64,000 nt of DNA, from the NCBI RefSeq assembly GCF_000013085.1, contig NC_007643.1:1287001-1351000 (forward strand), given 5' to 3'. Positions within the stretch are counted from its first letter, which is position 1, and each line of letters begins with the position of its first letter. A program made the translations under genes and the position numbers. Below the pieces are notes generated by a model, which did not search any database, was not told where the DNA came from, and saw only the letters and a program-made list of their open reading frames with translations. The DNA is from Rhodospirillum rubrum ATCC 11170 (GTDB lineage: Bacteria; Pseudomonadota; Alphaproteobacteria; Rhodospirillales; Rhodospirillaceae). Positions 46,676-60,655 of the stretch are shown piece after piece.

Positions 46676-48096
46676 CGCTCGATCCCATCCAGGGCGCTGA
46701 GCAGGGGGGCCATTTTGATCAGGCTTTCCTCGTATTCCTCGGCCGGATCGGAGGGCGCGGTGATGGCGCCGCCGGCCTGGGCGATCAGGGTGGCACCGGC
46801 CCGGGTGAGGCTGCGGATGACGATGTTGGAATCCATCGCCCCATCGGCGCCGATCCAGGCCACCGATCCGCAATACCAGCCGCGCCGGGCCGGCTCCAGG
46901 GCGGTGATCAGGTCCATGGCGCGGATCTTCGGCGCCCCGGTGACCGAGCCGCCGGGAAAACAGGCGCGCAGCAGGTCGATCGCCCCCAGGCCGGGGCGCA
47001 GCCGCCCTTCGACCGCCGAGACCAGATGGTGGACGCTGGCGAAGCTTTCCAGGGCGATCAGCCGGGGCACACGGACGCTGCCGATGGCGCAGACCCGGCC
47101 CAGGTCGTTGCGCATCAGATCGACGATCATCAGGTTCTCGGCCCGGTCCTTTTCGCTGGCCACCAGAGCGGCGGCCTGGGCGGCGTCGCGCGCCGGATCG
47201 GCGTCGCGCCGGCGGGTGCCCTTGATCGGCCGCGTCTCGACCCGGCCCTCGGCGCCCAGGCGCAAGAAGCGTTCGGGCGAGGCGCCGATCAGGCGGTGGT
47301 CGGCGCCGCAGCCGACCAGGGCGGCGAAGGGGGCCGGGCTCAGCCGGCGCAGGCGGCGATACAAGGTGAGGTCGTCGAGGCCGGGCGGAAGGTCGGCCAG
47401 GAAGCGCTGGGTGATATTGGCCTGGAACAGCTCGCCGGCTTCGATGGCGTCGATGGTCTTGCCGATCGCCGCCAAGATCGCCGCGCGCGGTCGCTCGGCG
47501 CGCCAGGACCCGGTCTTTTCATAAGCGGCGGCGGTCTCGTCAGGGACAAGGGAAACCGCGGCCAAGCGCCGTTCCAGGGCTTCGGCGCGGGCCAGGGCGC
47601 GGGCGGCGCGGCGCCGCGGATCGCGTTCGGGCCGGCCGCTGGAAACGATCCAGGCCTTGCGCGCGCGCAGGTCGAAGGCGGCGACGCAGTCATAGACGCC
47701 CAGGGTCATCGCCGGCAGGGCCAGCCGATCGGCCGGGGCGGGGGCCAGCCGTTCCAGCCAAGCACCCAGGCCGTAACCAAGGACACCGCATAGGCCGGTG
47801 GCGAAGGGCACCGGGCAAGCGACGGGCTCGTCCTCGGCGATTTCGGCCAGGGTGGCGGCGAGAACGGCGAAGGGATCGCCGGCGACCGGCCGGCTATCGA
47901 CCCGGACCGTGGTGTCATCGGCGGTGATCACCCGCCAGGGATCGGCGCAGAGATAGCTGTAACGGCCGCGATCCTCGTCGCCCGCGCCGGGATCGGCGGC
48001 GGCGCTGTCGAGAAAGGCGAAGACCGGATCCTTGGCCAAGGCCGGGACCAGGGTCAGCGGGTCGGCAAAGGCGATGGGGCGGATATGAAGGGACAA
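46672..48096 (-). CDS. pabB: Aminodeoxychorismate synthase component I
   Basis: About 474 aa; aminates chorismate with ammonia from the PabA glutaminase. The chorismate-binding domain carries PIKGTRRR (the Lys is diagnostic for PabB; anthranilate synthase has PIAGT), then EKDRAENLMIVDLMRND and FPGGSVTGAPK. The start is uncertain: TTG 48096 lies 16 nt after the uvrB stop and gives normal length, whereas an in-frame upstream start at 48234 would overlap uvrB by about 120 nt. The pabC gene follows with a 4-nt overlap. pabA is not in this window. Confidence 0.92.
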   Translation of the reverse strand: MSLHIRPIAFADPLTLVPALAKDPVFAFLDSAAADPGAGDEDRGRYSYLCADPWRVITADDTTVRVDSRPVAGDPFAVLAATLAEIAEDEPVACPVPFATGLCGVLGYGLGAWLERLAPAPADRLALPAMTLGVYDCVAAFDLRARKAWIVSSGRPERDPRRRAARALARAEALERRLAAVSLVPDETAAAYEKTGSWRAERPRAAILAAIGKTIDAIEAGELFQANITQRFLADLPPGLDDLTLYRRLRRLSPAPFAALVGCGADHRLIGASPERFLRLGAEGRVETRPIKGTRRRDADPARDAAQAAALVASEKDRAENLMIVDLMRNDLGRVCAIGSVRVPRLIALESFASVHHLVSAVEGRLRPGLGAIDLLRACFPGGSVTGAPKIRAMDLITALEPARRGWYCGSVAWIGADGAMDSNIVIRSLTRAGATLIAQAGGAITAPSDPAEEYEESLIKMAPLLSALDGIER

Positions 48097-48112
48097 GGGC
48101 TGCGGCTTCTTT

Positions 48113-50251
<2,139 letters not shown>

Positions 50252-50521
50252 GGTCATGGCCCTTAAGATAAGCCGCCCGCCCGGGCTTGACCAGGGGGGC
50301 GCGCCGTCCGTCATCGCTCCCTTTTTCGACCCATTTCAAAAGGACCGCCACAGCGCCCGGCTTGCCAAATCGTCCCGGGCCTGCCTTATGATCGCCACGC
50401 TGAAGGGGGCGGGCGGCGTCGATCGAGGTGATCGACGGGGGTTCGCCCCCTACGACCTCCGGCGCCGCGCGGCGCGGGGGGCGGTTTTTTCGCGCGGTCG
50501 CAAGCCTGGGAAGGAAACGGA

Positions 50522-53364
<2,843 letters not shown>

Positions 53365-53397
53365 CTTCTCTCCACCGCGCAAGCCGGATCTGATGGA

Positions 53398-53428
53398 AAG
53401 GGCGCCCTTCGCGGGGCGCCCTTTTTTT
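53398..53428 (+). terminator. Rho-independent terminator after aatA
   Basis: A 9-bp GC-rich stem (53398-53406 with 53415-53423) with an 8-nt loop runs into a T-tract (53422-53428). It lies 34 nt after the stop. Confidence 0.9.
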
Positions 53429-53511
53429 CGTCTGGGGGCTTGGCGCGGTCATATAGGAACCTTGGGAACCCCTATGGTGTCGGGGGGGCGCGGTGCCGGG
53501 GTGTCGCGGCG

Positions 53512-53541
53512 TTGACGGCCCAAGGTTGCATCGGCTAGCCT
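53512..53541 (+). promoter_or_regulatory. Sigma-70-type promoter of cobalamin operon
   Basis: TTGACG (53512-53517) and TAGCCT (53536-53541) are separated by 18 nt. Transcription would start just before the riboswitch aptamer. Confidence 0.55.
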
Positions 53542-53547
53542 GCGGCT

Positions 53548-53734
53548 GACGGTTCCCCCCAAGCGCAAGCCGAAGGGATTAAAAGGGAACACGGTGCAGG
53601 CGAAGGATTTGTCCGAAACCGTGGCTGCCCCCGCAACTGTGAGCGGCGAGCCTTCCTCCGATGAAAACCACTGGGGCGCGTGCCTTGGGAAGGGGGATGA
53701 AGGCGATGACCCGTGAGCCAGGAGACCTGCCGTC
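53548..53734 (+). ncRNA. Cobalamin (B12) riboswitch
   Basis: Leader-RNA aptamer that binds adenosyl- or other cobalamins and shuts down the downstream genes. The outer stem pairs GACGG (53548-53552) with CCGTC (53730-53734). Conserved blocks are GGGAACACGGTGCAG, then GCCCCCGCAACTGTGAGCGG, AACCACTGG, GATGACCCGTGAGCC and the B12-box GCCAGGAGACCTGC (53717-53730). The first gene starts about 240 nt later. Between them a GC-rich pairing (53848-53854 with 53872-53878) followed by TTTTC may be the expression platform. The rest of the 611-nt gap holds the aatA terminator and the promoter. Confidence 0.95.
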
Positions 53735-53975
53735 CGACCCTAATCCATGATCACGAGCGGGGAGGCTCGGAAAGGATGGCAATGACGACGCATCACGTCT
53801 GATCACCCCCAAGGTCCCGTCAGAGTCCGTCGATAGCTCGACGAGACCCTCGCCTGCGCCCATCGATTCTGGGCGAGGTCGACGTTTTCAAGCCCTTTCA
53901 GCCACTGCTGAACCGTGACCCTTGCGGGTCGCCGAACTTTTCCCTGTCACGATTGACGGAAGAGGAGACTCCCCC

Positions 53976-55007
53976 TTGTCTTCACCCATGCGCTTGTCTT
54001 TTCTCGCCGCGGCTTTCGCCGCCCCCCTCGTCGTCTCGGCCTCCGGCGCCGGCGCCGCCGAGCCTACCCGCTATCCCCTGACGCTCCAGACCTGCGGCCA
54101 GACCATCACCTTTGATCGGGCGCCCAGCCGCGTCGTTTCGATCGGCCAGAGTTCCACCGAGATCCTCTATCTTCTGGGCTTGGCCGATAAGGTCGTTGGC
54201 ACGGCGTTGTGGGTCGGTCCCGTGATCGCCGGCTATGAGGCGGTCGACGCCAAGGTCCCGCGCCTGGCCGACAACGACCCGAGCTTTGAAAGCGTCGTCG
54301 GCAAGAAACCCGATCTCGTCACCAATCAATACCAATGGCAGGTCGGCCCCAAAGGGGTGGTGGCGACAAACGCCCAGTTCGCCGAACTGAAGATCCCCGT
54401 CTACACCTCTCCGGCCGATTGCGTCGGCAAGGATAATTCCGAAGGGGGCGACGGTCTGCGCACGAGCCGTTTCACCACGGATCTGATCTATCAGGAGATC
54501 GAGGACCTAGCCCGCATCTTCGATGTCAGCGAGCGCGGTGAAGTTTTGATCAACGATTTGAAGGCCCGCGAGGCGGCGGCGAAGAAAAAAATCGCTTCTC
54601 TCCGCAGCCCGGTTTCCGCCGTCTTCTGGTTTTCAAGCGCCGATCTCGACATCGATCCCTATGTCGCCGGTAGCGACGGTGCCCCCGGATACATCCTGTC
54701 CGTTCTGGGCATCACCAATGTGATCAAAAGCGAGGAGGAATGGCCGACGGTTGGTTGGGAGACCATCGCCAAGGCCAATCCGACGATCATCGTCGCCGGT
54801 GAAATGACCCGGCGGCGCTTTCCGGTCGATGATATCGCCGTGAAGAAGACCTTCCTGGCCAATGATCCGGTCACCCGCCTGATGCCCGCCGTCCAGGAGG
54901 GCCGTATCGTGCCCCTTGACGCCCAGGCGATGAACCCGACCATCCGCACCATCGAGGGCATCGAGGTCGTGGCCGATGCGGTCATCAAGGCCGGCCTCGC
55001 CCAATGA
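53976..55007 (+). CDS. btuF: Periplasmic binding protein of B12-type ABC importer
   Basis: 343-aa class III solute-binding protein. A signal peptide with a hydrophobic core (LSFLAAAFAAPLVV) ends near GAGA-AEP. The TroA/BtuF-like fold is shown by RVVSIGQSSTEILYLLGLADKVVG and a long backbone helix. TTG 53976 is favoured because GAGGAG lies 8 nt before it; ATG 53988 is the alternative. The permease start overlaps its stop. Cobalamin specificity is inferred from the riboswitch; an iron or other corrinoid ligand cannot be excluded. Confidence 0.85.
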   Translation: MSSPMRLSFLAAAFAAPLVVSASGAGAAEPTRYPLTLQTCGQTITFDRAPSRVVSIGQSSTEILYLLGLADKVVGTALWVGPVIAGYEAVDAKVPRLADNDPSFESVVGKKPDLVTNQYQWQVGPKGVVATNAQFAELKIPVYTSPADCVGKDNSEGGDGLRTSRFTTDLIYQEIEDLARIFDVSERGEVLINDLKAREAAAKKKIASLRSPVSAVFWFSSADLDIDPYVAGSDGAPGYILSVLGITNVIKSEEEWPTVGWETIAKANPTIIVAGEMTRRRFPVDDIAVKKTFLANDPVTRLMPAVQEGRIVPLDAQAMNPTIRTIEGIEVVADAVIKAGLAQ

Positions 55008-56032
55008 AGGTCGGCCCCGCGGCTTTGCGGATCACCGCGATCTGTCTGCTTGCCGTCGTTGTCCTGGGGGTGGCGCTCGCCGCGGGCGCCGCCCTTGGCG
55101 AAGCGCCGATCCCCCTCGTCACCGTGATCGAAGTGGTGGCCAACAAGGTTCTGGGCGCCGGCTATGCGCTCGACCCTATCGATGAGGGGATCATCTGGAA
55201 CTACCGGGTCGCCCGCGCCCTCGTCGCCGCGTCTTGCGGGGCCTCGCTGGCGGTCAGCGGCGTCGTCCTCCAATCCCTGCTGCTCAACGCCCTGGCCGAT
55301 CCCTATATCCTCGGCATCTCGGCCGGCGCGTCGAGCGGGGCGGTGGCGGTGGCGGTTCTCGGCCTGGGCGGCGGCCTCGTTTCGCTATCGGTCGGGGCCT
55401 TCCTGGGCGCCGTCCTCGCTTTCGCGCTGGTGTCCTTCATCGCGCTGAAGGCCGGGCGCGGGCCGGCGGCGATCATCCTGGCCGGCATCGCCGGATCGCA
55501 GTTGTTCAATGCGCTCACCTCGTTCGTCGTGACCAAGGTGGCGACCGCCGATCAGGCGCGCGGCATCATGTTCTGGCTTCTGGGCAATCTTTCGGGCGTG
55601 CGCTGGCCCGACGTGTCGCTTGCCGTTCCGGTGGCGCTGGGCGGGCTGGTCATTTGCCTGTTTTACGCCCGCGCCCTCGACGCCTTCGCCTTCGGCGCCG
55701 ATTCCGCCGCCTCGCTCGGCATCCCGGTGCGCCGGGTTTATATCATGATGATCGCCATCGCCGCCGGCACGACGGCGACGATGGTCAGCATCGTCGGATC
55801 GATCGGCTTCGTCGGCCTTGTCATCCCCCATGTGGCGCGCTTGACCGTCGGCGTTCGCCACAACAAGGTGCTGCCGGCGGCGGCCCTGATCGGCGCGATC
55901 TTCATGATCGCCGCCGATATCCTGTCGCGAAAGATCATCCCCGGACAGGTCCTGCCGATCGGCGTCATGACCGCCCTGGTCGGCGCCCCGGCCTTCGCCC
56001 TGATCCTCATGCGCAGGCCGGCGCACCGATGA
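55004..56032 (+). CDS. btuC: FecCD/BtuC-type ABC transporter permease
   Basis: 342-aa inner-membrane permease with about ten helices. The RVARALVAASCGASLAVSG segment, then LNALADPYILGISAGAS and the coupling-helix region SIGFVGLVIPHVARL, are characteristic of FecCD-family permeases. Its ATG overlaps the binding-protein stop (ATGA) and its own stop overlaps the ATPase start (ATGA). Confidence 0.92.
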   Translation: MKVGPAALRITAICLLAVVVLGVALAAGAALGEAPIPLVTVIEVVANKVLGAGYALDPIDEGIIWNYRVARALVAASCGASLAVSGVVLQSLLLNALADPYILGISAGASSGAVAVAVLGLGGGLVSLSVGAFLGAVLAFALVSFIALKAGRGPAAIILAGIAGSQLFNALTSFVVTKVATADQARGIMFWLLGNLSGVRWPDVSLAVPVALGGLVICLFYARALDAFAFGADSAASLGIPVRRVYIMMIAIAAGTTATMVSIVGSIGFVGLVIPHVARLTVGVRHNKVLPAAALIGAIFMIAADILSRKIIPGQVLPIGVMTALVGAPAFALILMRRPAHR

Positions 56033-56829
56033 TGCTGTGCGCGCGCGATGTCAGCTTCACGATCGATCGGCGAACCATTGTCGACCGGGTTCATCTCGAG
56101 GTCGCGGCCGGCGAGTTCTTCGGCATCGTCGGGCCCAATGGTTCGGGCAAGACCACCCTTTTGCGCATGCTCGCCGGACTGCGGCCGCCGTCCTCGGGGG
56201 TCGTGCTGCTTGGCGGGGTGCCGATGACCGCCCTCGGCCGGCGCGATCTGGCGCAACGCGTCGCCCTGGTCGAACAACAGGCCGAGACCAGCGAGCGCCT
56301 CAGCGCCCGTCAGGCGGTGGAGCTTGGCCGCACCCCCCATCTGAGCGCGCTTACGCCCTGGTCGCGGCGCGACGAGGCGGTCGTCACGGCGATGATCGAC
56401 CTTGTCGGAATGGCCGGCTTCGCCGCGCGCCCCTGGCACAAGCTGTCGGGCGGCGAGCGCCAGCGCCTTCACATCGCCCGGGCGCTGGCCCAGGAACCGC
56501 GCCTGCTGCTGCTCGACGAGCCGACCAATCATCTTGATATCGAGCATCAGATCGGCCTGCTCGCCCTGGTCCGCGCCCTTGGCATCACCGTCGTCGCCGT
56601 TCTTCACGATCTCAACCACGCCGCCATGTTCTGCGACCGCATCGCGGTGATGCAAGACGGCTTGGTCTGCGCCGTCGGCCCGCCGCCCGAGATCCTGACC
56701 CGTGACCGGCTGGCCGGTGTTTTCAACGTTGACGCCCGCGTCGAGAACGATGGCGAGGGCGGCTGTTTCATTCGTTACACGCGACCTTGCCCGGTCCATC
56801 CGCGGGTCGCCTTTGGAGACTTCCCATGA
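56029..56829 (+). CDS. btuD: ABC transporter ATPase (BtuD/FepC type)
   Basis: 266-aa ATPase that powers the importer. Walker A is GPNGSGKTT, the signature LSGGERQR, Walker B LLLLDEPTNHLD, and the switch His is in AVLHDLNHA. Two adjacent ATG codons are possible starts (56029 and 56032). The stop overlaps the start of the pseudoazurin gene. Confidence 0.92.
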   Translation: MMLCARDVSFTIDRRTIVDRVHLEVAAGEFFGIVGPNGSGKTTLLRMLAGLRPPSSGVVLLGGVPMTALGRRDLAQRVALVEQQAETSERLSARQAVELGRTPHLSALTPWSRRDEAVVTAMIDLVGMAGFAARPWHKLSGGERQRLHIARALAQEPRLLLLDEPTNHLDIEHQIGLLALVRALGITVVAVLHDLNHAAMFCDRIAVMQDGLVCAVGPPPEILTRDRLAGVFNVDARVENDGEGGCFIRYTRPCPVHPRVAFGDFP

Positions 56830-57278
56830 TGCTTCGCCGATCCGCCCTTATCGCCTGCTTGTGCCTGCTCGGCGTGGTGCCGGCCCAGGCCGAAACCTTC
56901 GACGTGAAGATGCTTACGCGCGGCGTCCACGGCAGCATGGTGTTCGAGCCCGAGGATATCACGCTCGCGCCCGGTGACACCTTGCGCTTCCTGCCGAGCG
57001 ATCGCAGCCACAACGCGGCGTCGATCCCTTCGATGCTGCCGGCCGGGGCGGTGGCCTTCAAGGGCAAGATCGACCAGGAAACGAGCGTGACCTTCGACGT
57101 TCCCGGGGTCTATGGCATAAAATGCTCGCCGCATTTCGCCATGGGCATGGTCATGCTGGTCCGCGTCGGCGCGGGGTCGCCCGCGGAGATCACCCTGCCG
57201 GCGGACCTGCCCGAACGGGCGCGGACGCGCTTCGAGGAGATCATCGAGCGGAGCGGGGCGGCCGGTTCCAAGGGCTGA
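56826..57278 (+). CDS. Pseudoazurin-like blue copper protein
   Basis: 150-aa cupredoxin with a signal peptide (cleavage near PAQA-ETF). The type 1 copper ligands are visible: His in SDRSHNAAS, then Cys, His and Met in GIKCSPHFAMGM with C-x2-H-x4-M spacing. Pseudoazurins carry electrons in the periplasm, often to nitrite or nitrous-oxide reductases. Its ATG overlaps the btuD stop, so it is a translationally coupled fourth gene of a cobalamin-riboswitch operon, an unusual partner. Terminator at 57290-57310. Confidence 0.88.
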   Translation: MMLRRSALIACLCLLGVVPAQAETFDVKMLTRGVHGSMVFEPEDITLAPGDTLRFLPSDRSHNAASIPSMLPAGAVAFKGKIDQETSVTFDVPGVYGIKCSPHFAMGMVMLVRVGAGSPAEITLPADLPERARTRFEEIIERSGAAGSKG

Positions 57279-57289
57279 TCGGAGCGGGG

Positions 57290-57310
57290 AGGGGGGCGTT
57301 TCCCCCCCTT
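57290..57310 (+). terminator. Terminator of btu-pseudoazurin operon
   Basis: Six G residues (57291-57296), a CGTTT loop and a C-run (57302-57308) followed by TT lie 12 nt after the pseudoazurin stop. Confidence 0.7.
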
Positions 57311-57483
57311 ATTCCTTTGGCTTCTTCTAAAACCGACCATTTTAAGCATGAGACCCGCGCGCCGCGCATGGCTGCGCCTTTTCCCTTGCCAGGACCGTCG
57401 CGGCCTGGGACGATAACGCCCTTCGGTTCCCGTTCGGGAGCCATCTTTTGGCGCCCCGGGGCCGGTGAAGCGGTCGCGCTTCC

Positions 57484-57522
57484 CCGGAGCCGAAATCCTT
57501 ATCAAAGGGGATTTCGCTCCGG
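57484..57522 (+). promoter_or_regulatory. 14-bp hairpin in leader of EF-G paralogue gene
   Basis: Arms 57484-57498 and 57509-57522 pair over 14 bp with one bulged C (57490) and a 10-nt loop. It lies about 130 nt before the EF-G paralogue start in a 373-nt gap that holds no gene. No T-run follows, so a leader-RNA structure or a protein site is more likely than a plain terminator. Confidence 0.4.
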
Positions 57523-57651
57523 TCCCCAGGTCTGACTCTCCTTTCGGCGGGGCGTCGCGACCCGGCTCTGGGGTATCGGGGGGCGTTGCCGCAGGTCGCC
57601 GGGTTCGGTCCGCGCCCCCATCAATGAAGAATGATCAGGGGAGTGAAGCCC

Positions 57652-59667
57652 ATGCCCGACAGAGCGTCCGCGCCGCGTGTGGCGGCGATCGTTGGGCCTT
57701 ACGCCAGTGGCAAGACCAGTCTTTTGGAAAGCCTGCTGCTGGCGACCGAGGCCATCCACCGCAAGGGAACGATCCAAGACCACAATACCGTCGGCGATTC
57801 CTCTCCCGAAGCCCGCGACCGAGAAATGGGCGTCGAGGTCAATCTGGCCGAAACCACCTATCTTGGCGGACAATGGACCTTTCTCGACTGTCCGGGATCG
57901 GTCGAGTTCATGCAAGACACCTATAACGCGCTGACCGTCTGCGATGTCGCCGTCGTCGTCTGCGAACCCGATCCCGCCCGCGCCGTGATGCTGACGCCGC
58001 TGTTGAAATTCCTCGATAGCCGCGCCATCCCCCATATGATCTTCATCAACAAGATCGAAACCACCGAAACCCACCTGCGCGACATGATCGAGGCCCTGCA
58101 GATGGTCTCGACCAAGCCGCTGGTCGCCCGCGAGATTCCCATCCGCGAAGACGGCAAGGTGGTTGGCTATCTCGATCTGGTCAGCGAGCGCGCCTATCGC
58201 TACAAGCCGGGCGAGGCCAGCGATCTGATCTCGATCCCCGAGGATCTGAAAGACCGCCACGTCAACGAACGCCAGGAGCTTTTGGAAAATCTGGCCGATT
58301 ACGACGACGCCCTGCTCGAGGGGCTGTTGTCGGACGTGGTGCCGCCCAAGGGCGCGGTCTATGACTCCCTGGCCCGCGATCTGGCCGAGGATCTGGTGGT
58401 GCCGGTGTTCTTTGGCGGCGCCCTGGCCGATAACGGCATCCGCCGCCTGCTCAAGGCGCTCCGCCACGAAAGCCCGACGCTGGAGGAGACCCGCGCCCGC
58501 CTGGGCATCGAAGGCAAGGGGCCGGTCATCCAGGTCTTCAAGACCCAGCACGCCGAGCATATGGGCAAGCTGTCGTTGGCCCGGCTATGGAACGGCACCT
58601 TGAAGGATGGTCAGGCGCTGAACGGCGATCGCGCCACCGGGCTTTTCAGCTTCCCGGCCGGCCAGCAAGCCAAGGTCGATAGTGTCGGCGCCGGGGCGGT
58701 CGTGGGCATCGGCAAGCTGGAAAAGCTGTCGACCGGCGCCCTGGTTGGCGGCGACAGCGCCGCCGACGACCCGCCGGTCCTGGGACCGCTGTTCGCCCTT
58801 GCCCTGCATGCCCGCAAACAGGGCGACGATGTCAAGCTGACCGGCGCCCTGGCCAAGCTGTGCGAGGAGGATCCCTCGCTGCGCGTCGAAAACAATCCCG
58901 ACACCGCCGAGCTGCTGCTGTGGGGGCAGGGCGATATCCATCTGCAGATCGCCGTGCGCCGGCTGGCCCGCCAGTTCCACGTCGAGGTCGAGGCCCATCG
59001 TCCGCAGGTGCCCTATAAGGAGACCATCCGCAAGGCGACCAGCCGCCAGGGCCGCTTCAAGCGCCAGACCGGCGGCCACGGCCAATTCGGCGATGTGCAT
59101 CTCGATATCAAGCCGCTGTCGCGCGGCGAAGGCTTCGTCTTCACCGACAGCATCACCGGCGGCGTGGTCCCCCGGCAGTATATTCCGGCGGTCGAACAGG
59201 GGATCCGCGAGTTCCTGCCGCGCGGCCCCTTGGGCTTCCCGGTGGTCGATGTCGGCGTCACCTTGACCGATGGCAGCTATCACGTGGTCGACAGCTCGGA
59301 ACAGGCCTTCAAATCGGCCGCCCAGCTGGCGATGCGCGAGGGCATGCCGGCCTGCGAGCCGGTGCTGCTTGAACCGATCCTGCGCGTCGAGATCAGCGTG
59401 CCGACCGACGCCACCAGCCGGGCCCAGCGCGCCCTGACCACACGGCGCGGCCAGATCCTCGGCTATACGCCCAAAGAGGGGTGGAGCGGCTGGGACGTGG
59501 TCGAGGGCTATCTGCCCCAATCCGAAATGCACGATCTGATCACCGATCTGCGCTCGGCGACCATGGGCGTGGGCACCTTCGCCTGGAGCTTCGACCACCT
59601 GCAAGAGGTCATCGGCAAACAGGCCGACGAGGTGGTCACCGCCCGCAAACTGGTTTTGGCCGGCTAA
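57652..59667 (+). CDS. EF-G paralogue (FusA2-like GTPase)
   Basis: 671-aa translational GTPase related to elongation factor G, about 30 residues shorter than canonical FusA. The P-loop reads GPYASGKTS, G3 is DCPGS in place of DTPGH, and G4 is NKIE in place of NKxD, so GTP binding or hydrolysis may be altered. Domains II-V follow: GGHGQFGDVHLDIKPL, then the SYHVVDSSEQAFKSAAQ region. GGGGAG precedes ATG 57652. It is not near rpsL/rpsG/tuf, as expected for a paralogue. Roles of such proteins in ribosome recycling or stress are known for only a few species. Confidence 0.88.
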   Translation: MPDRASAPRVAAIVGPYASGKTSLLESLLLATEAIHRKGTIQDHNTVGDSSPEARDREMGVEVNLAETTYLGGQWTFLDCPGSVEFMQDTYNALTVCDVAVVVCEPDPARAVMLTPLLKFLDSRAIPHMIFINKIETTETHLRDMIEALQMVSTKPLVAREIPIREDGKVVGYLDLVSERAYRYKPGEASDLISIPEDLKDRHVNERQELLENLADYDDALLEGLLSDVVPPKGAVYDSLARDLAEDLVVPVFFGGALADNGIRRLLKALRHESPTLEETRARLGIEGKGPVIQVFKTQHAEHMGKLSLARLWNGTLKDGQALNGDRATGLFSFPAGQQAKVDSVGAGAVVGIGKLEKLSTGALVGGDSAADDPPVLGPLFALALHARKQGDDVKLTGALAKLCEEDPSLRVENNPDTAELLLWGQGDIHLQIAVRRLARQFHVEVEAHRPQVPYKETIRKATSRQGRFKRQTGGHGQFGDVHLDIKPLSRGEGFVFTDSITGGVVPRQYIPAVEQGIREFLPRGPLGFPVVDVGVTLTDGSYHVVDSSEQAFKSAAQLAMREGMPACEPVLLEPILRVEISVPTDATSRAQRALTTRRGQILGYTPKEGWSGWDVVEGYLPQSEMHDLITDLRSATMGVGTFAWSFDHLQEVIGKQADEVVTARKLVLAG

Positions 59668-59690
59668 CGGCGCGCGCCCTCATCCAAAGC

Positions 59691-59715
59691 GGGAGGCCCC
59701 CAAAGCGGGCCTCCC
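59691..59715. terminator. Convergent hairpin between EF-G paralogue and yggS
   Basis: A perfect 9-bp stem (59691-59699 with 59707-59715) with a 7-nt loop lies in the 144-nt gap between two convergent genes. Confidence 0.6.
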
Positions 59716-59811
59716 AGTCCGTGATCGGAAGATCGCATGGAGCGATCGGACGATTAGACTTTATGTTCGCGGTCTAACTCTGGTTCCCATCGCCTGGGAT
59801 TTGGCGGTCCT

Positions 59812-60627
59812 TCATGGGGCGTTTCCAGATTTCTGCTGATCGGGCGGTGGAATGAGGCCGGGCCAGTAAAAGGCGTCGGCGGTCGGACGGGGGCCGAAGA
59901 TGGCTTGGCCGACGCGAACGACATCGGCGCCTTCCTCGATGGCCGCCTCGTAGTCCCCCGACATGCCCATCGACAGTTGCGTCATGCCGGGATGGAGGGT
60001 GGCGGTCTGGTCGCGCAGAGCGCGCAGCAAGCGGAAGCACGTCCGCACACGGTCGGTATCGGCGCTGAAGATCGCCAGCGTCATCAGGCCGCGCGGCTTC
60101 AGGCGGGGGTAGTCCGCCAAGCGTTCTACGAACGGTATCACTTCGGCGGGGGGCAAACCGTATTTGCTGGCTTCGCCGGAGGTGTTCACCTGCACGAACA
60201 CGTCGAGATCGCGCCCCTGCGCGTCAAGGCGGCGGTTCATCTCCTCCGCCAGCCGCAGGCTGTCGAGGGCGTGGAATTCCGCGGCGAAGCGGACAAGATA
60301 TTTCACCTTGTTGGTCTGGAGGTGGCCGATGATGCTCCAACGGATCGCGAGATCGGCAAGCTCGACCTGCTTGTCGCGCGCCTCTTGCAGCTTGTTCTCG
60401 GCGAAGTCGGAGAGGCCCGCCGCGAAGGCCAGACGCAAGAGAGGGGCCGGAACCGTCTTGGTGACGGGGAGCAGACGCACCTCCTCGGGCTGACGGCCGC
60501 ATCGACGGCAAGCCGAGGCGATGCGGTCTCGCACAGTCAGCAAGTTGGCGGCAAAGGCGCGGGCGGGATCCGTCCCGAAGCGCGCCACGTCTTCCTCTGA
60601 AAGATCGACGGTCAATGAGTCTGTCAT
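59812..60627 (-). CDS. YggS/PLPBP family PLP-binding protein
   Basis: 271-aa fold-type III protein related to alanine racemase N-domains. The PLP lysine is in LLPVTKTVP, followed by FAENKLQEARDK, WSIIGHLQTNKVKY and the C-terminal SMGMSGDYEAAIEEGADVVRVGQAIFG. YggS keeps PLP homeostasis and has no racemase activity in most species. This copy follows the SHMT gene by 28 nt on the same strand, so it may be a specialised paralogue, possibly acting on the amino acid handled by that operon. Confidence 0.88.
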   Translation of the reverse strand: MTDSLTVDLSEEDVARFGTDPARAFAANLLTVRDRIASACRRCGRQPEEVRLLPVTKTVPAPLLRLAFAAGLSDFAENKLQEARDKQVELADLAIRWSIIGHLQTNKVKYLVRFAAEFHALDSLRLAEEMNRRLDAQGRDLDVFVQVNTSGEASKYGLPPAEVIPFVERLADYPRLKPRGLMTLAIFSADTDRVRTCFRLLRALRDQTATLHPGMTQLSMGMSGDYEAAIEEGADVVRVGQAIFGPRPTADAFYWPGLIPPPDQQKSGNAP

Positions 60628-60655
60628 AGCAAAACGGGCTCCCCGGGTGTGGTGG

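Noticed and set aside
50252-50521. LexA (SOS) box upstream of uvrB
   Set aside because: No GTTC-N7-GTTC or GAAC-N7-GAAC pattern was found in the uvrB-trkH gap.
53579-53863. 94-codon minus-strand frame across the cobalamin leader
   Set aside because: The plus strand is a clear B12 riboswitch; the frame has no ribosome site or family.
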